Source: Bacillota bacterium
GTDB lineage: Bacteria; Bacillota; Clostridia; Oscillospirales; Acutalibacteraceae
Reading direction: 5' to 3'
DNA: 64,000 nucleotides
NCBI GenBank assembly: GCA_023458755.1
Contig: JAEWYE010000019.1
Span: forward strand, 160,097-224,096
A model generated the notes under the pieces. It did not search any database. It had not been told where the DNA came from and saw nothing but the letters and a program-made list of their open reading frames with translations. How positions within the stretch are numbered: position 1 is the first letter of the stretch; every line of letters begins with the position of its first letter. Of this stretch, positions 36,030 to 44,774 are shown piece by piece. The position numbers and the translations under genes are program-made.

Positions 36030-36380
36030 ATGAAAGCAAGATTACCACAAGGATACGGTTCAAACGGAGCAAATAATTTACAGCAGCTTGCGCGTCAGGC
36101 TCAAAAACTGCAAGAAGACATGGACGCGGCGACCGCGGAACTGGAAGCCAAAGAATATAGCGCAACCGCAGGCGGAAATGCTGTCAGCGTAACCGTAACC
36201 GGAAAAATGGAAGTGAAGTCCATTGATATTAAACCGGAAGTTGTAGATCCCGAAGACGTTGAAATGCTTTCCGATCTCGTAATCGCCGCGGTGAATGAAG
36301 CACTGCGCACCGCCGCAACCGAAAAGAACGAGCGCATGGAGAAAATCTCCGGCGGACTCAATGTTCCGGGCATCCTTTAA
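36030..36380 (+). CDS. YbaB/EbfC nucleoid-associated protein
   Basis: A 116-residue protein: an N-terminal helical hairpin (LQQLARQAQKLQEDMDAATAELEA) and a beta-sheet part (VSVTVTGKMEVKSIDIKPEVVDPEDVEML), complete for the family. These proteins bind DNA as dimers and sit between dnaX and recR in most Firmicutes. ATG 36030 has TGGAGG nine bases upstream; a TTG two codons earlier is less well spaced. Confidence 0.95.
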   Translation: MKARLPQGYGSNGANNLQQLARQAQKLQEDMDAATAELEAKEYSATAGGNAVSVTVTGKMEVKSIDIKPEVVDPEDVEMLSDLVIAAVNEALRTAATEKNERMEKISGGLNVPGIL

Positions 36381-36383
36381 AGA

Positions 36384-36986
36384 ATGTCGTCGTATAATGT
36401 AGCGCCGCTTTCGCGGCTGATTGAACAGTTTGAACGTCTTCCGGGCATCGGTCACAAAACTGCGCAGCGGCTTGCCTATTATGTTTTGAATTTGTCGAAA
36501 GAGGAAGCCGAAGCGTTTTCCAATGCCATTTTAGAGGCGCATGAAAAAATACATTACTGCAAGGTGTGTTGTAACCTCACCGACCAGGAGTTGTGTCCTA
36601 TTTGCCGCAATGAGGGCAGGGATAGATCCATCATCTGTGTGGTGGAAGATCCGCGCGACGTGTTTGCGCTGGAGCGTACCAACGAGTTTAAGGCACTGTA
36701 TCATGTGCTGCACGGAGCCATTTCACCGCTTGGCGGTGTCGGACCCGACCAACTCTGTATTAAGGAGCTGCTTGCGCGCGTGAATAATCCCGAAGTCAAA
36801 GAGGTTATCATGGCAACCAACCCGACGGTGGAAGGTGAAGCGACTGCTATGTATATTTCGCGCCTGCTTAAGCCATTGGGTGTTAAAGTGACGCGTCTTG
36901 CCTATGGTATTCCCGTCGGCGGCGATTTGGAATATGCCGATGAGGTTACACTTTCGCGCGCGATGGAAGGCAGAAGTGAAATTTAA
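36384..36986 (+). CDS. recR: Recombination protein RecR
   Basis: A 200-residue RecR with a helix-hairpin-helix (LPGIGHKTAQRLA), the Cys4 zinc finger (CKVCCNLTDQELCPIC near 57-72) and a Toprim domain (ICVVEDPRDVFALE, then VIMATNPTVEGEATAMYI). It ends with the Walker-like region GVKVTRLAYGIPVGGDLEYAD. It acts in gap repair with RecF and RecO. It begins three bases after ybaB. Confidence 0.97.
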   Translation: MSSYNVAPLSRLIEQFERLPGIGHKTAQRLAYYVLNLSKEEAEAFSNAILEAHEKIHYCKVCCNLTDQELCPICRNEGRDRSIICVVEDPRDVFALERTNEFKALYHVLHGAISPLGGVGPDQLCIKELLARVNNPEVKEVIMATNPTVEGEATAMYISRLLKPLGVKVTRLAYGIPVGGDLEYADEVTLSRAMEGRSEI

Positions 36987-37013
36987 GGTTTTATGTAGTG
37001 GTTTACATAATAC

Positions 37014-37042
37014 TTGACAGCTTCAAAAAAATGTGGTATGCT
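37014..37042 (+). promoter_or_regulatory. Promoter of smpB-ssrA
   Basis: TTGACA (37014-37019), 17 bases, TATGCT (37037-37042). Confidence 0.75.
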
Positions 37043-37074
37043 CTAATACCAAAGTGGAGGAGGGCTTTTTTAGC

Positions 37075-37542
37075 ATGGAGAAAACAGCGCTGCGAACGAT
37101 CGCACAAAATAAAAAAGCCTTTCATGACTACTTTGTGGAAGAAAGCATAGAGTCCGGTATTGAACTGTGCGGCACCGAGGTAAAGGCGCTGCGGCAGGGA
37201 AAAGCAAACCTGAAGGATGCTTGGTGTTCTATTGTAAAGGGCGAACTTTTTGTCAACGGCATGCACATCAGCCCATATGAGCAAGGCAATATTTTTAATC
37301 GCGACCCTTTGCGTGTGCGCCGCCTGCTGGTTCATAAACGTGAAATCGCGCGCATGTTTGATTTGATCAAGCGGGATGGTTATACCCTTATTCCGCTGTC
37401 CATCTACTTTAAAGGTTCCATGGTCAAGGTACAGGTGGGCATCTGCAAAGGTAAAAAGCAATACGACAAACGCCAGGATATGGCCGAACGCACAGCAAAA
37501 CGGGATATCGACCGTGCAATCAAAGAAAGAAACCGCTATTAG
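37075..37542 (+). CDS. smpB: SsrA-binding protein SmpB
   Basis: A 155-residue OB-fold protein with IAQNKKAFHDYFVEESIESGIELCGTEVKALR at the start, LLVHKREIARM in the middle, and a basic C-terminal tail (KKQYDKRQDMAERTAKRDIDRAIK) that enters the ribosomal A site. It delivers tmRNA to stalled ribosomes. ATG 37075 has GGAGGAGG eleven bases upstream. It lies 19 bases before ssrA, with which it is probably co-transcribed. Confidence 0.97.
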   Translation: MEKTALRTIAQNKKAFHDYFVEESIESGIELCGTEVKALRQGKANLKDAWCSIVKGELFVNGMHISPYEQGNIFNRDPLRVRRLLVHKREIARMFDLIKRDGYTLIPLSIYFKGSMVKVQVGICKGKKQYDKRQDMAERTAKRDIDRAIKERNRY

Positions 37543-37561
37543 TCAGTTCTAAAATTTACAT

Positions 37562-37945
37562 GGGGATGTAAAGGTTTCGACGGGGATTGTGAGCCTTAGT
37601 AAGCGAGTAGCGGCGCAGAACGCTATACTTCTGCATCATTTAAATTTAAATGACAAAACTGTTAAAACAAACGCTACCTCTAATTTCAATTATGGGATGG
37701 CGGTTGCAGCCTAATTTATAGACTGCCGTCTTTACCGGGAGCACCGCGGCTCGGATAAAGGCGTCACTTAGCGGTGAACGTGAACTGGGGAACGCCTTTA
37801 CCCCGGTCACGGATTAAAGGCTACCAAAGTGCATAGCCTGCCATTGGGCGCTGCACCGCGGGAATTTTTAAAACACTGGCTACACTCGTAGAAAGCTTTG
37901 GTAAATGGTTTTCGGACAGGAGTTCGACTCTCCTCATCTCCACCA
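37562..37945 (+). ncRNA. ssrA: tmRNA
   Basis: A 384-base tmRNA. The 5' end GGGGATGTAAAGGTTTCGACGGG and the 3' end GGAGTTCGACTCTCCTCATCTCCACCA form the tRNA-like domain, with encoded CCA. The tag reading frame, aligned on the AAAACAAAC context known from Bacillus, runs from 37661 to the TAA at 37712 and encodes VKTNATSNFNYGMAVAA (the exact resume codon is inferred). Pseudoknot segments follow. The 3' end is a common integration site, and an integrase remnant lies directly downstream. Confidence 0.96.
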
Positions 37946-37951
37946 CTAGGA

Positions 37952-37999
37952 CCTCAAAAAATCGGCTTTATTGCTGGGTTTTTTGAGGATTTCTTTTTA
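37952..37999 (+). terminator. Terminator after ssrA
   Basis: CCTCAAAAAA (37952-37961) pairs with TTTTTTGAGG (37979-37988), followed by a T-rich stretch. Confidence 0.75.
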
Positions 38000-38553
38000 A
38001 CTTGAACTTTTTTGGTCGTTGTTTGGTCGTTAATGTTTTAGAAATGGTCTTTGTAGCCTTGGCTTTTATCTTCTGAAAAGCATAACCATATATATTTAGT
38101 GTCGTTGATGGTTGAGCATGGCCGAGCATGTCAGCCACAGTTTCAACGTCCGCGCCCTCGCTGATCAGGAGCGCTGCATTAAAATGTCGGAAGCTATGGA
38201 TACCAACTTTACGCAATTTGTTTTTTCACAGAGACGTGTAACCCAATTATACATAGAGGAGCTGCCGAGCTGATTGCCAAAACGATCAGTGAATATCCGG
38301 TTTGTATCCTGCCATAAATCACCGGCATTGATTTGGTCTTGTTCTTGCTCTTGTTTGCGTTCCAGCAGAGCATCTAATACGATTTTGGGAAGTGAGCATA
38401 TCGGATTGACTTCTTGCTTTTAGGCTTATCGGTATAATGACCTTTATCCTTTGTATATTCGGCTTCCCTGATTATGGGAGTTACTCCGGATTCAAAGTTA
38501 ATATCCGACCATTCTAAGCCAAGTATTTCGCCTTTTCTTTCATAATCTGCTGC
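37968..38553 (-). pseudogene. Tyrosine recombinase (integrase) remnant at the ssrA 3' end
   Basis: Three fragments in different frames add up to the C-terminal half of a phage-type integrase. The first (about 38553-38374) reads ERKGEILGLEWSDINF, the catalytic-arginine region. The second (frame shifted, about 38395-38210) reads LPKIVLDALLERKQEQEQD and DTNRIFTDRFGNQ. The third (38216-37968) reads HSFRHFNAALLISEGADVETVADMLGH and TTLNIYGYAF with the HxxR and Tyr motifs. Two frameshifts separate them and the N-terminal half is missing. The first fragment runs into the end of the corrinoid protein gene (overlap 38514-38553), so a deletion has fused the two. Integrases next to ssrA are typical of genomic islands. 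Confidence 0.88.
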
Positions 38554-39191
38554 GCTAATTTTACAGCGCCGTTTGCGCTGGCGCTGTAGCCATCCGCGCC
38601 GATGCGCTTTGCAAAACCGGCAGAAAGAGGTTTGCCGCCGCATATAACCCGAAATCGGTCACGCAGACCTTCTTGTTTTAAAAGCTGAATGACTCCCTCA
38701 ATGTTTTCCATTGTGGTGGTCATTAACGCAGAAACCGCAATGATATCCGCATTAAACTTCAGTGCGGCATCAATAAACGCTCTTGGCGTAACGTCCCGCC
38801 CAACATCGAGTACCGAAAATCCGGCACCTTTTAGCACCAATGCAACGATATTTTTGCCAATATCATGGGTATCTCCTTCGGCAGTACCAATTACAATGCG
38901 GCCTTTGCTCGGCATTTCATTCTGTTCAAAGCAGGGGCGCAATACCGAAAGACCCGCTTCCATCGCATCTGCACAAAGAAAGATTTCTGTGATAAAATAC
39001 TCTTCTTGTTCAAACAATTCGCTTGCTCTTGTCATACCTTTTATCAGCCCGTAATTCAAAATGTTTTGCGGAGAAGCATGGCAATCGATCAGCTTTTGCG
39101 TATTTAGGGCAGCACCGGCTTCATCCATTTCTGCAATGGCAGCTGCAAGATTTTTGAATAAATCTAATTTTTGTTCAGCATCAATTTCCAT
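38514..39191 (-). CDS. Corrinoid protein, MtaC/MtbC type, second copy
   Basis: A 225-residue two-domain corrinoid protein. The N-terminal helical cap domain has LFEQEEYFITEIFLCADAMEAGL. The Rossmann B12 domain has the DxHxxG motif in AEGDTHDIGKNIV near 104, VDVGRDV-type and SALMTTTMENIEG segments, and a late GADGYSASA. The His of DTHDIG ligates cobalt. It carries a methyl group between methyltransferases. The last codons overlap the integrase remnant, so the natural C terminus may have been altered; the tail KEKAKYLA is where the junction falls. It is last in the operon and overlaps the preceding gene by 28 bases. Confidence 0.88.
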   Translation of the reverse strand: MEIDAEQKLDLFKNLAAAIAEMDEAGAALNTQKLIDCHASPQNILNYGLIKGMTRASELFEQEEYFITEIFLCADAMEAGLSVLRPCFEQNEMPSKGRIVIGTAEGDTHDIGKNIVALVLKGAGFSVLDVGRDVTPRAFIDAALKFNADIIAVSALMTTTMENIEGVIQLLKQEGLRDRFRVICGGKPLSAGFAKRIGADGYSASANGAVKLAQQIMKEKAKYLA

Positions 39192-40009
39192 ATGTGTTTT
39201 TGCGGCACCCTTTCCTCTAACATGCAGCCATGCCCACAAAAGGTAAAATCCTCTTCTCGCGCTCTTAGTAAAAGTTCTTCTCCAAGATTTTTTTTTGTGC
39301 AGGGCAGTGGAACACTTGTAAGAAAACCGCACTTTTGCAAATCAACCGAGTTTTTGCCGCAGATAAAAACTGCCGACTGCGTCAGAAACGGCTCCAAGGA
39401 ATGAAATAACGCCATTTGATAATTTGCGACAAAGTCGGTGTAAAACTGCTTGCCGAGAAGTTCACAAAGACCGGACGGATCTGCAAACGATACAATTGCC
39501 GGGCCACTTTTCAGCGCACTTATGACATAGCCAGTCAACCACGAGTTGACTTTTTGAAGTGCCTGATACAAGGAATTCGGCGATTTTACCATAGCTTTGT
39601 AAAGCTTCATCGGCTCAATCAAAGCCGCAAGCACTGAAAAAGCGCCGGTCACTTTAAAAAGAACGGGTTCGTCTTTTACCATGCGAATTGACTTTAAAAT
39701 TTCTTGCAAAATTGCATCGTTCGGCTGTACAACTAAAAAATTTTCTATGCTACTATACGGGTAATCCGAAGTGGATTTTGCTCCAAAAACTGCGGCTTCG
39801 GGCATAAATGCGGGTGGCAATTTTAAGAAGCAACTGTTATGTTCTTTTTGCTCCTCACGGGATATACGCAGCATGGACTGAGCGGAATAATCCGATTCAC
39901 CCAGCAAAAATGCAGTGGATTCTTCCGCACCGGAGCATTGAAAGGCAGCAAGTTCTCCGTTTTGCCAGATAATCTTGGATAAATCGTCTTGGTTTAAAAA
40001 GACAGACAT
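39164..40009 (-). CDS. Divergent, shortened UroD-type methyltransferase-like protein
   Basis: 281 residues, shorter than the roughly 340 of its neighbours. Segments such as VTGAFSVLAALIEPMKLYKAM, SFADPSGLCELLGKQFYTDF and AVFICGKNSVDL align with the middle and C-terminal parts of UroD-type methyltransferases (compare HICGN in the gene at 43422). The HxC zinc motif is replaced by FICG, so catalysis by the usual zinc-thiolate route is doubtful. It may be a non-catalytic subunit or a diverged enzyme. It overlaps the activator gene by 16 bases and the corrinoid gene by 28, so it is an integral operon member. Confidence 0.7.
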   Translation of the reverse strand: MSVFLNQDDLSKIIWQNGELAAFQCSGAEESTAFLLGESDYSAQSMLRISREEQKEHNSCFLKLPPAFMPEAAVFGAKSTSDYPYSSIENFLVVQPNDAILQEILKSIRMVKDEPVLFKVTGAFSVLAALIEPMKLYKAMVKSPNSLYQALQKVNSWLTGYVISALKSGPAIVSFADPSGLCELLGKQFYTDFVANYQMALFHSLEPFLTQSAVFICGKNSVDLQKCGFLTSVPLPCTKKNLGEELLLRAREEDFTFCGHGCMLEERVPQKHIWKLMLNKN

Positions 40010-41661
40010 TTTACAAACAGCCTTTCAAAATCACTGGTATTGCCAAGCTCTACCACGCCAATCTGTTTTACAATTTCTTTGATTGACTCACGAAAATCAT
40101 AGTTCAGCAAAAACGCGCGCGCACCTGATTTTGAGGTATTGCCAACAAAGAGTACCTTGCCCTCAAATTGCGGCGGCAAAAGTCCAATATTAATCAAACT
40201 GTTTGCGCGCAGATGATAGCCAAACGAACCTGCAATTTCAACAACATCTACGTTTGAGGCATCGATATTCTGCTTTGCGAGCAGCGCTTCCACACCTGCG
40301 CGAACCGCACCTTTTGCCAGCTGTACCTGACGGATATCCTTTTGCGTTAAATAAATCTGTTCGGCAACTTCAAAGCAAAGCTTGCCGTCCTTTTTTAACA
40401 AACGGGATGCCAAAAATTGCGGTAAGTCTTGCTTTTCCGGAGATACCAGCTTTCCGTTTGAACCGATTACACCAACACGCACAAGCTCACCGACAATATC
40501 CAAAAGGCCGCTGCCGCATATGCCGACCGGCGGAGCGTTGCCAATGGTTTTGATGTTGATTTTTTCGCCGTTAATTTCAAAAAACTCGATTGCGCCTTTG
40601 TTTGCGCGCATTCCGCAGGAAATATTCATCCCTTCAAAAGCAGGGCCTGCCGCTGTGGAGGTTGCAAAAAGAGAACCGTCTTTTGCAAGAACCATTTCGC
40701 CATTCGTACCAATATCAAGAAATAATGCCGTACCTTTTATCTGATCTAACTGGCAGGCCAGAACACCGGATGTGATGTCGGGGCCGACATAGGCGGAGAT
40801 AATCGGAGGAAGATAGAGATACCCAAAAGGTGATATTGCAATTCTATACTCGGCAGCAGAAAGACTGTTTCCACCGTAAATGGCAGGCGTATACGGGAAT
40901 TTTCCCAATGATTTTGGGTTTACGTTTACCGCCAAATGAATCATGGTGGTGTTGCCGCTGTAAATCACTTCGTAAATATTGCTGCGGCTAATTCCGGTTT
41001 GCGCTTCCAGTTCCGCAATCATCCTGTTTATTTGGTCTGTGATATTCTGATACATTTTTGCGAGCCCGTTATCCGAAGAAGCAAACTGGATGCGTGAAAG
41101 TACATCCTGCGCGGTAAGGCTTTGCGTATTCAGTGCGGAAACGGAAGCTTTTTCTTCTCCGCTCGTTACATCAATTAAGGAAGCTACAACGGTAGTTGTT
41201 CCAATATCGACAGCTAAGCCGTAATTTTCATTTTCGGTATTTCCGGTTTCTTCGCCCAGCTTTTTGCCTTTGCCAAATACGAGCGTATTTTTGCCGTCAA
41301 ACTTTTTCGTAATGAGGTTTTTAATATTAAATGCAAAGGATTTTCCTTCACTCAATATCTTTAAGGTTTTATTTTGGTTTTGCACGTAGAACTTGACTTC
41401 AATATCACCGTAAATATGGGACTGGCAGGAGAGAACAACTCCCTGCGCCGCTTCTTCTGCGCTCACAGCTTGACGGTTTTCGCTCGGACGAATGTTACTT
41501 AACTGTGAAATGGGGAGCTGAACCTTACATTTTCCGCAGGTACCCATTCCATTGCAAGGAGATTCCAAAATCAAATCTGCTTTTCGGGCAGCCTCTAAAA
41601 TTGTTGCACCGCTTTCAACCGTAACAAGAACATTTTTATCAACAAAATGAACAACTGGCAT
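39994..41661 (-). CDS. Corrinoid protein reductive activator (RamA/RACo type)
   Basis: 555 residues. An N-terminal 2Fe-2S ferredoxin domain (CNGMGTCGKC near 36-45, with a later Cys near 79) precedes an ASKHA-fold domain with the phosphate motif AVDIGTTTVVASLID near 148. LDIGTNGEMVLA and AGPAFEGMNISCGMRA follow (DUF4445 type). Such proteins use ATP to reduce inactive Co(II) corrinoid to Co(I). One activator would serve both corrinoid proteins of the operon. The start has a GGGGGTGC site upstream. Confidence 0.93.
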   Translation of the reverse strand: MPVVHFVDKNVLVTVESGATILEAARKADLILESPCNGMGTCGKCKVQLPISQLSNIRPSENRQAVSAEEAAQGVVLSCQSHIYGDIEVKFYVQNQNKTLKILSEGKSFAFNIKNLITKKFDGKNTLVFGKGKKLGEETGNTENENYGLAVDIGTTTVVASLIDVTSGEEKASVSALNTQSLTAQDVLSRIQFASSDNGLAKMYQNITDQINRMIAELEAQTGISRSNIYEVIYSGNTTMIHLAVNVNPKSLGKFPYTPAIYGGNSLSAAEYRIAISPFGYLYLPPIISAYVGPDITSGVLACQLDQIKGTALFLDIGTNGEMVLAKDGSLFATSTAAGPAFEGMNISCGMRANKGAIEFFEINGEKINIKTIGNAPPVGICGSGLLDIVGELVRVGVIGSNGKLVSPEKQDLPQFLASRLLKKDGKLCFEVAEQIYLTQKDIRQVQLAKGAVRAGVEALLAKQNIDASNVDVVEIAGSFGYHLRANSLINIGLLPPQFEGKVLFVGNTSKSGARAFLLNYDFRESIKEIVKQIGVVELGNTSDFERLFVKCLSF

Positions 41662-41673
41662 ATTCGCACCCCC

Positions 41674-42699
41674 TTAATATTCAAAAACGGTTTGTGTTAA
41701 TGCCTTGATGTTGGCAAGAGGAGTTGAAGTGCTCAGCCCGCAGGCAGGAGAAATAATATTTGTTTTGTCACGCAGCAGCAGCTCCGTCATCGTAGAAATT
41801 TTGTTTGGATTGCTGCTTTCCAGCGCGATGGTACTGACATTCCCCATGGTGACCGCATCCGGAATCTGCGCTTTTATATTTTTCAGGCTGACAAACGCAT
41901 CTACACTGATTGCGTCTGCATGTAACAAGGCAACCTGTGGCAGAACGGAATCCATTTTGCCGCAAATATGAATAATTACCGGTTTTCCCATTGCATGAAC
42001 GGCATCTGCCACTTTGTTCAAATAGGGCACCGCATATTCCGCAAACATCTTCGGGCCTAAGATTTCGCCGGTAGAAGTCGGGTCGGCAATGGAAATTGCC
42101 GTCGCTCCGTTTTCCACCATTAATTTTGCATATGCAATCAGGTGCCCGCAAACATAATCAATCACTTTATGTGAGTTTTCCTTATCACGGCGAAGCTGTT
42201 TTAAAAAGGACATCGGGTCAACAATAGATGCGCTTGTGCTGACCGGACCGGTGATGCTGCCAATAGTGGGAATATCGGGATAGCGTGTGGAAAGGCGCTG
42301 AATCGACTTTGTAATAACGCCTACCCGCGGGCTGTTTTCCATAGCGGAAAACGGCAGAAAATTCACATCGGCAACACTTGCGTATTTTTCCCTTTGAATT
42401 TTCGGCTCGCATTCCAGCGTACCGAAATTAATTTGGCTGCCAAGCACTTCAGCCTCTACCGTCATGCAAAACGGAATCCCGAAATTCTCAAATCCCGTCT
42501 GTTCATGAACATCGCTTGCCAAGCCGGACATTAACGCGGTATCCTGATGTGCCGAGGGCAGGGTGTGCCCTGTGGAGTTCATAATCTCGACAATTGCCGC
42601 GTTCATCATTCCGCCGGGGCAGATAACCGGAGGGCGGTCAACCGATTTCTTTTCAAAGGTGCGCAATAACCGCTCTTTTGGGGAAAGGTCGTTTTTCAT
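41674..42699 (-). CDS. UroD-family corrinoid methyltransferase (MtaA/CmuA type)
   Basis: A 341-residue TIM-barrel methyltransferase (PKERLLRTFEKKSVDRPPVICPGGMMN). TGPVSTSASIVDPMSFLKQL, ISIADPTSTGEILGPKMFAEY and PVIIHICGKMDSVL supply the core, with the zinc ligands in HICG and the late SPACGLST. It transfers a methyl group to or from a corrinoid protein. The start ATG overlaps the stop of the corrinoid gene by one base (TAATG), indicating tight coupling. Confidence 0.92.
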   Translation of the reverse strand: MKNDLSPKERLLRTFEKKSVDRPPVICPGGMMNAAIVEIMNSTGHTLPSAHQDTALMSGLASDVHEQTGFENFGIPFCMTVEAEVLGSQINFGTLECEPKIQREKYASVADVNFLPFSAMENSPRVGVITKSIQRLSTRYPDIPTIGSITGPVSTSASIVDPMSFLKQLRRDKENSHKVIDYVCGHLIAYAKLMVENGATAISIADPTSTGEILGPKMFAEYAVPYLNKVADAVHAMGKPVIIHICGKMDSVLPQVALLHADAISVDAFVSLKNIKAQIPDAVTMGNVSTIALESSNPNKISTMTELLLRDKTNIISPACGLSTSTPLANIKALTQTVFEY

Positions 42700-43391
42700 T
42701 AGGACACCCGCTCTTTATACTCCGAGCCAAGCAGATCATTCACAAGCCGAACCGCATCTGCCGCATTTTTGGAGTATCCGTCTGCACCGATTTGATTTGC
42801 AAAGCTCTGTGAAACAGGGCCGCCGCCAATGCAAACCTTAAACTGATTCCTCAAATGCTTTTCCTTTAACAGCGTAATCACATCTTTCATGCCCTCCATG
42901 GTCGTGGTCATTAAAGACGAAATCATAATTACTTTTGCATGCTCTTTGATTGCGGTATCAATAAACTTGAGCGGCGGAACATCGCGGCCTAAGTCAATCA
43001 TCTCAAAGCCCGCATTTTCCAGCATCAGTTTTACCAGGTTTTTGCCGATATCGTGAGTATCTCCTTCAATAACACCGATAACAATTTTGTGCTTTTCATC
43101 GTAGTTGTTTACTTTGATATACGGCTTCAGCTTATCTACTCCGATATTCATTGCATCGGCGCACATGAGCAGTTCCGGCACAAAATACTCCTCTTCTTCA
43201 AACAGCTTTCCTGCCTGTGTCATACCTTTTGAAAGTCCTTTGTCAATTGCTTCAAAAGCATCTATTTTTTTGTTAATCACTTCATCCGCAAGTTCTGAAA
43301 CCAAATCTTCATCCATTTCAACAACCGCGTCCGCAAGCTTCTCATACATTTCATTGAACTCTGGCATGTGGGATTCATCGGTATTATTCAT
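42699..43391 (-). CDS. Corrinoid protein, MtaC/MtbC type, first copy
   Basis: About 230 residues with the same layout as the copy at 38514: cap helices (LFEEEEYFVPELLMCADAMNIGV) and a B12 domain with IEGDTHDIGKNLV near 109, ISSLMTTTMEGMKD and GADGYSKNA. DTHDIG supplies the cobalt-ligating His. I chose ATG 43391 because AGGAG lies five bases upstream; the preceding in-frame ATG is only two bases from it. It sits between two UroD-type methyltransferases, the usual order for a methyl-transfer operon. Confidence 0.93.
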   Translation of the reverse strand: MNNTDESHMPEFNEMYEKLADAVVEMDEDLVSELADEVINKKIDAFEAIDKGLSKGMTQAGKLFEEEEYFVPELLMCADAMNIGVDKLKPYIKVNNYDEKHKIVIGVIEGDTHDIGKNLVKLMLENAGFEMIDLGRDVPPLKFIDTAIKEHAKVIMISSLMTTTMEGMKDVITLLKEKHLRNQFKVCIGGGPVSQSFANQIGADGYSKNAADAVRLVNDLLGSEYKERVS

Positions 43392-43421
43392 CATTTCTCC
43401 TGCTTTCCTTATTATCAAAAT

Positions 43422-44450
43422 TTACATTCGGGCTTGATGTGCAGTTTTTATCATTGCCTGCACATTCTCAATCTTCGTTCTGGGCGGTATATCACAGCCC
43501 GGCATTAATACATAGCCGTTTCCACCGGCATCGCTGATACATTTTCGGGCGGCGGCTTCAACCGTTTGGGGTGTACCTTCGAGTAAAACGCCTACCGGGT
43601 CAAGCTGCCCCGCAAAGGCCACCTTACCATCTAATTTTTCTCGAACAAGTGTTAAATCAACCTTATGATCGAGTGAAAACAAATCGGTGCCTGTCTGTGG
43701 AATCAAATCAAGTATTTTGGCTGTATTGCCGCAGATATGCAGCATTTTCGCTTCCGCCTTTTCGCTAATTGCGTCATTTGCGGATTTGATATACGGCAGT
43801 GCCAGCTCCTGAAATGTTTTTGCCGAAATCATATCGCCCGATGAAGTTGGCTCTGCCTGACAGGCAAGGTTCGCGCCCGCGTCAAGAAACAAGTTCCAAT
43901 ATCTCAACAATAACCGTTCGGTAAATTCGAGCACATATTTAACCCCCGCTTTATCACGAAGGGTTGCTATCATAAAATTTTCGATGCCCATGAGCTGGCC
44001 GGCCAGCGTAAACGGGCCCCACTGGCTGATTCCGATTGCGTATTCGTCACCGATTTTGTCTGCAACAATTCTTGTGGATTTCAGCAGATTTTCAATTTCT
44101 CTGGAATTCTCTAAATCCTCTATTTTCAAACGGTCGATATCGGACGGGCTGTGAACAAGCGGTTCATCAACAGTAGCCGCCCCACCCAAAACATCAAATG
44201 TACATTTTGCGCCAATGGCTCGAAGTGCTACATTGCTGCAATCTGCGGCCACCCAAATTAAATCGGCATCGATTTCTTCGTTATTATAAATTATACATTC
44301 CGCAACTTTTTCGGGCGGTAAATCAAATGTATCCTGCAAAGTCAATCCATTTCGACAATATGTCCACACCCCGCTCGATAGAATAATAGCCGGCACGCGA
44401 GGCACTGCCCTTCGCGCAATACCCGACAGTAATATTTCTTTGTGTGTCAA
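43422..44450 (-). CDS. UroD-family corrinoid methyltransferase, first operon gene
   Basis: A 342-residue methyltransferase of the UroD superfamily. ISQWGPFTLAGQLMG, CQAEPTSSGDMISAKTFQELALPY and AKMLHICGNTAKILD (zinc ligands H and C) are conserved, and VLMPGCDIPPRTKIENV gives the last zinc cysteine. It is distinct from the second UroD-type enzyme at 41674. One could demethylate the methyl donor onto the corrinoid protein and the other pass the methyl to an acceptor such as a folate or thiol; which does what is not visible. It is the first gene after the divergent promoter region. Confidence 0.92.
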   Translation of the reverse strand: MTHKEILLSGIARRAVPRVPAIILSSGVWTYCRNGLTLQDTFDLPPEKVAECIIYNNEEIDADLIWVAADCSNVALRAIGAKCTFDVLGGAATVDEPLVHSPSDIDRLKIEDLENSREIENLLKSTRIVADKIGDEYAIGISQWGPFTLAGQLMGIENFMIATLRDKAGVKYVLEFTERLLLRYWNLFLDAGANLACQAEPTSSGDMISAKTFQELALPYIKSANDAISEKAEAKMLHICGNTAKILDLIPQTGTDLFSLDHKVDLTLVREKLDGKVAFAGQLDPVGVLLEGTPQTVEAAARKCISDAGGNGYVLMPGCDIPPRTKIENVQAMIKTAHQARM

Positions 44451-44502
44451 ACAATCATCTCCTATTAGATTTTACTTCGCAAATATATACTCTAGTAACA
44501 TA

Positions 44503-44523
44503 ATATGAGATATATCTCATATA
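44503..44523. promoter_or_regulatory. Perfect palindrome in the divergent control region
   Basis: ATATGAGATATATCTCATAT, a 20-base perfect palindrome (position good to one base), lies about 55 bases upstream of the methyltransferase operon start and 250 bases from the HD gene on the other strand. Size and position fit an operator for a dimeric regulator. A -10-like TATATT and several TATA boxes surround it, but I cannot fix a promoter. Confidence 0.55.
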
Positions 44524-44774
44524 TGTTTACTATATTAACATTTCGGTTTTCTTTTGTCAAGCCAGAATTGCCATTCATTAATTTGTGTTTTCTGTAAATC
44601 ATTCCCCTATTATGATTCGATACAAACATCACTTTTAGCATAATGTTGACTTTTACTAAGAAAAAAGTTACTATATTTACAATACATATCATATTAATAC
44701 AGTTTTGCAGAAGGCTTGGACTTACAGATAGTACCTTGGTAAAAATGGGCGGAATTTCAGAAAGGGGAATTAAA

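Noticed and set aside
38514..39332. The longer reading of the second corrinoid protein (272 codons)
   Set aside because: The first 47 codons overlap the preceding UroD-like gene and show no family resemblance; ATG 39191 gives the normal cap-domain start.
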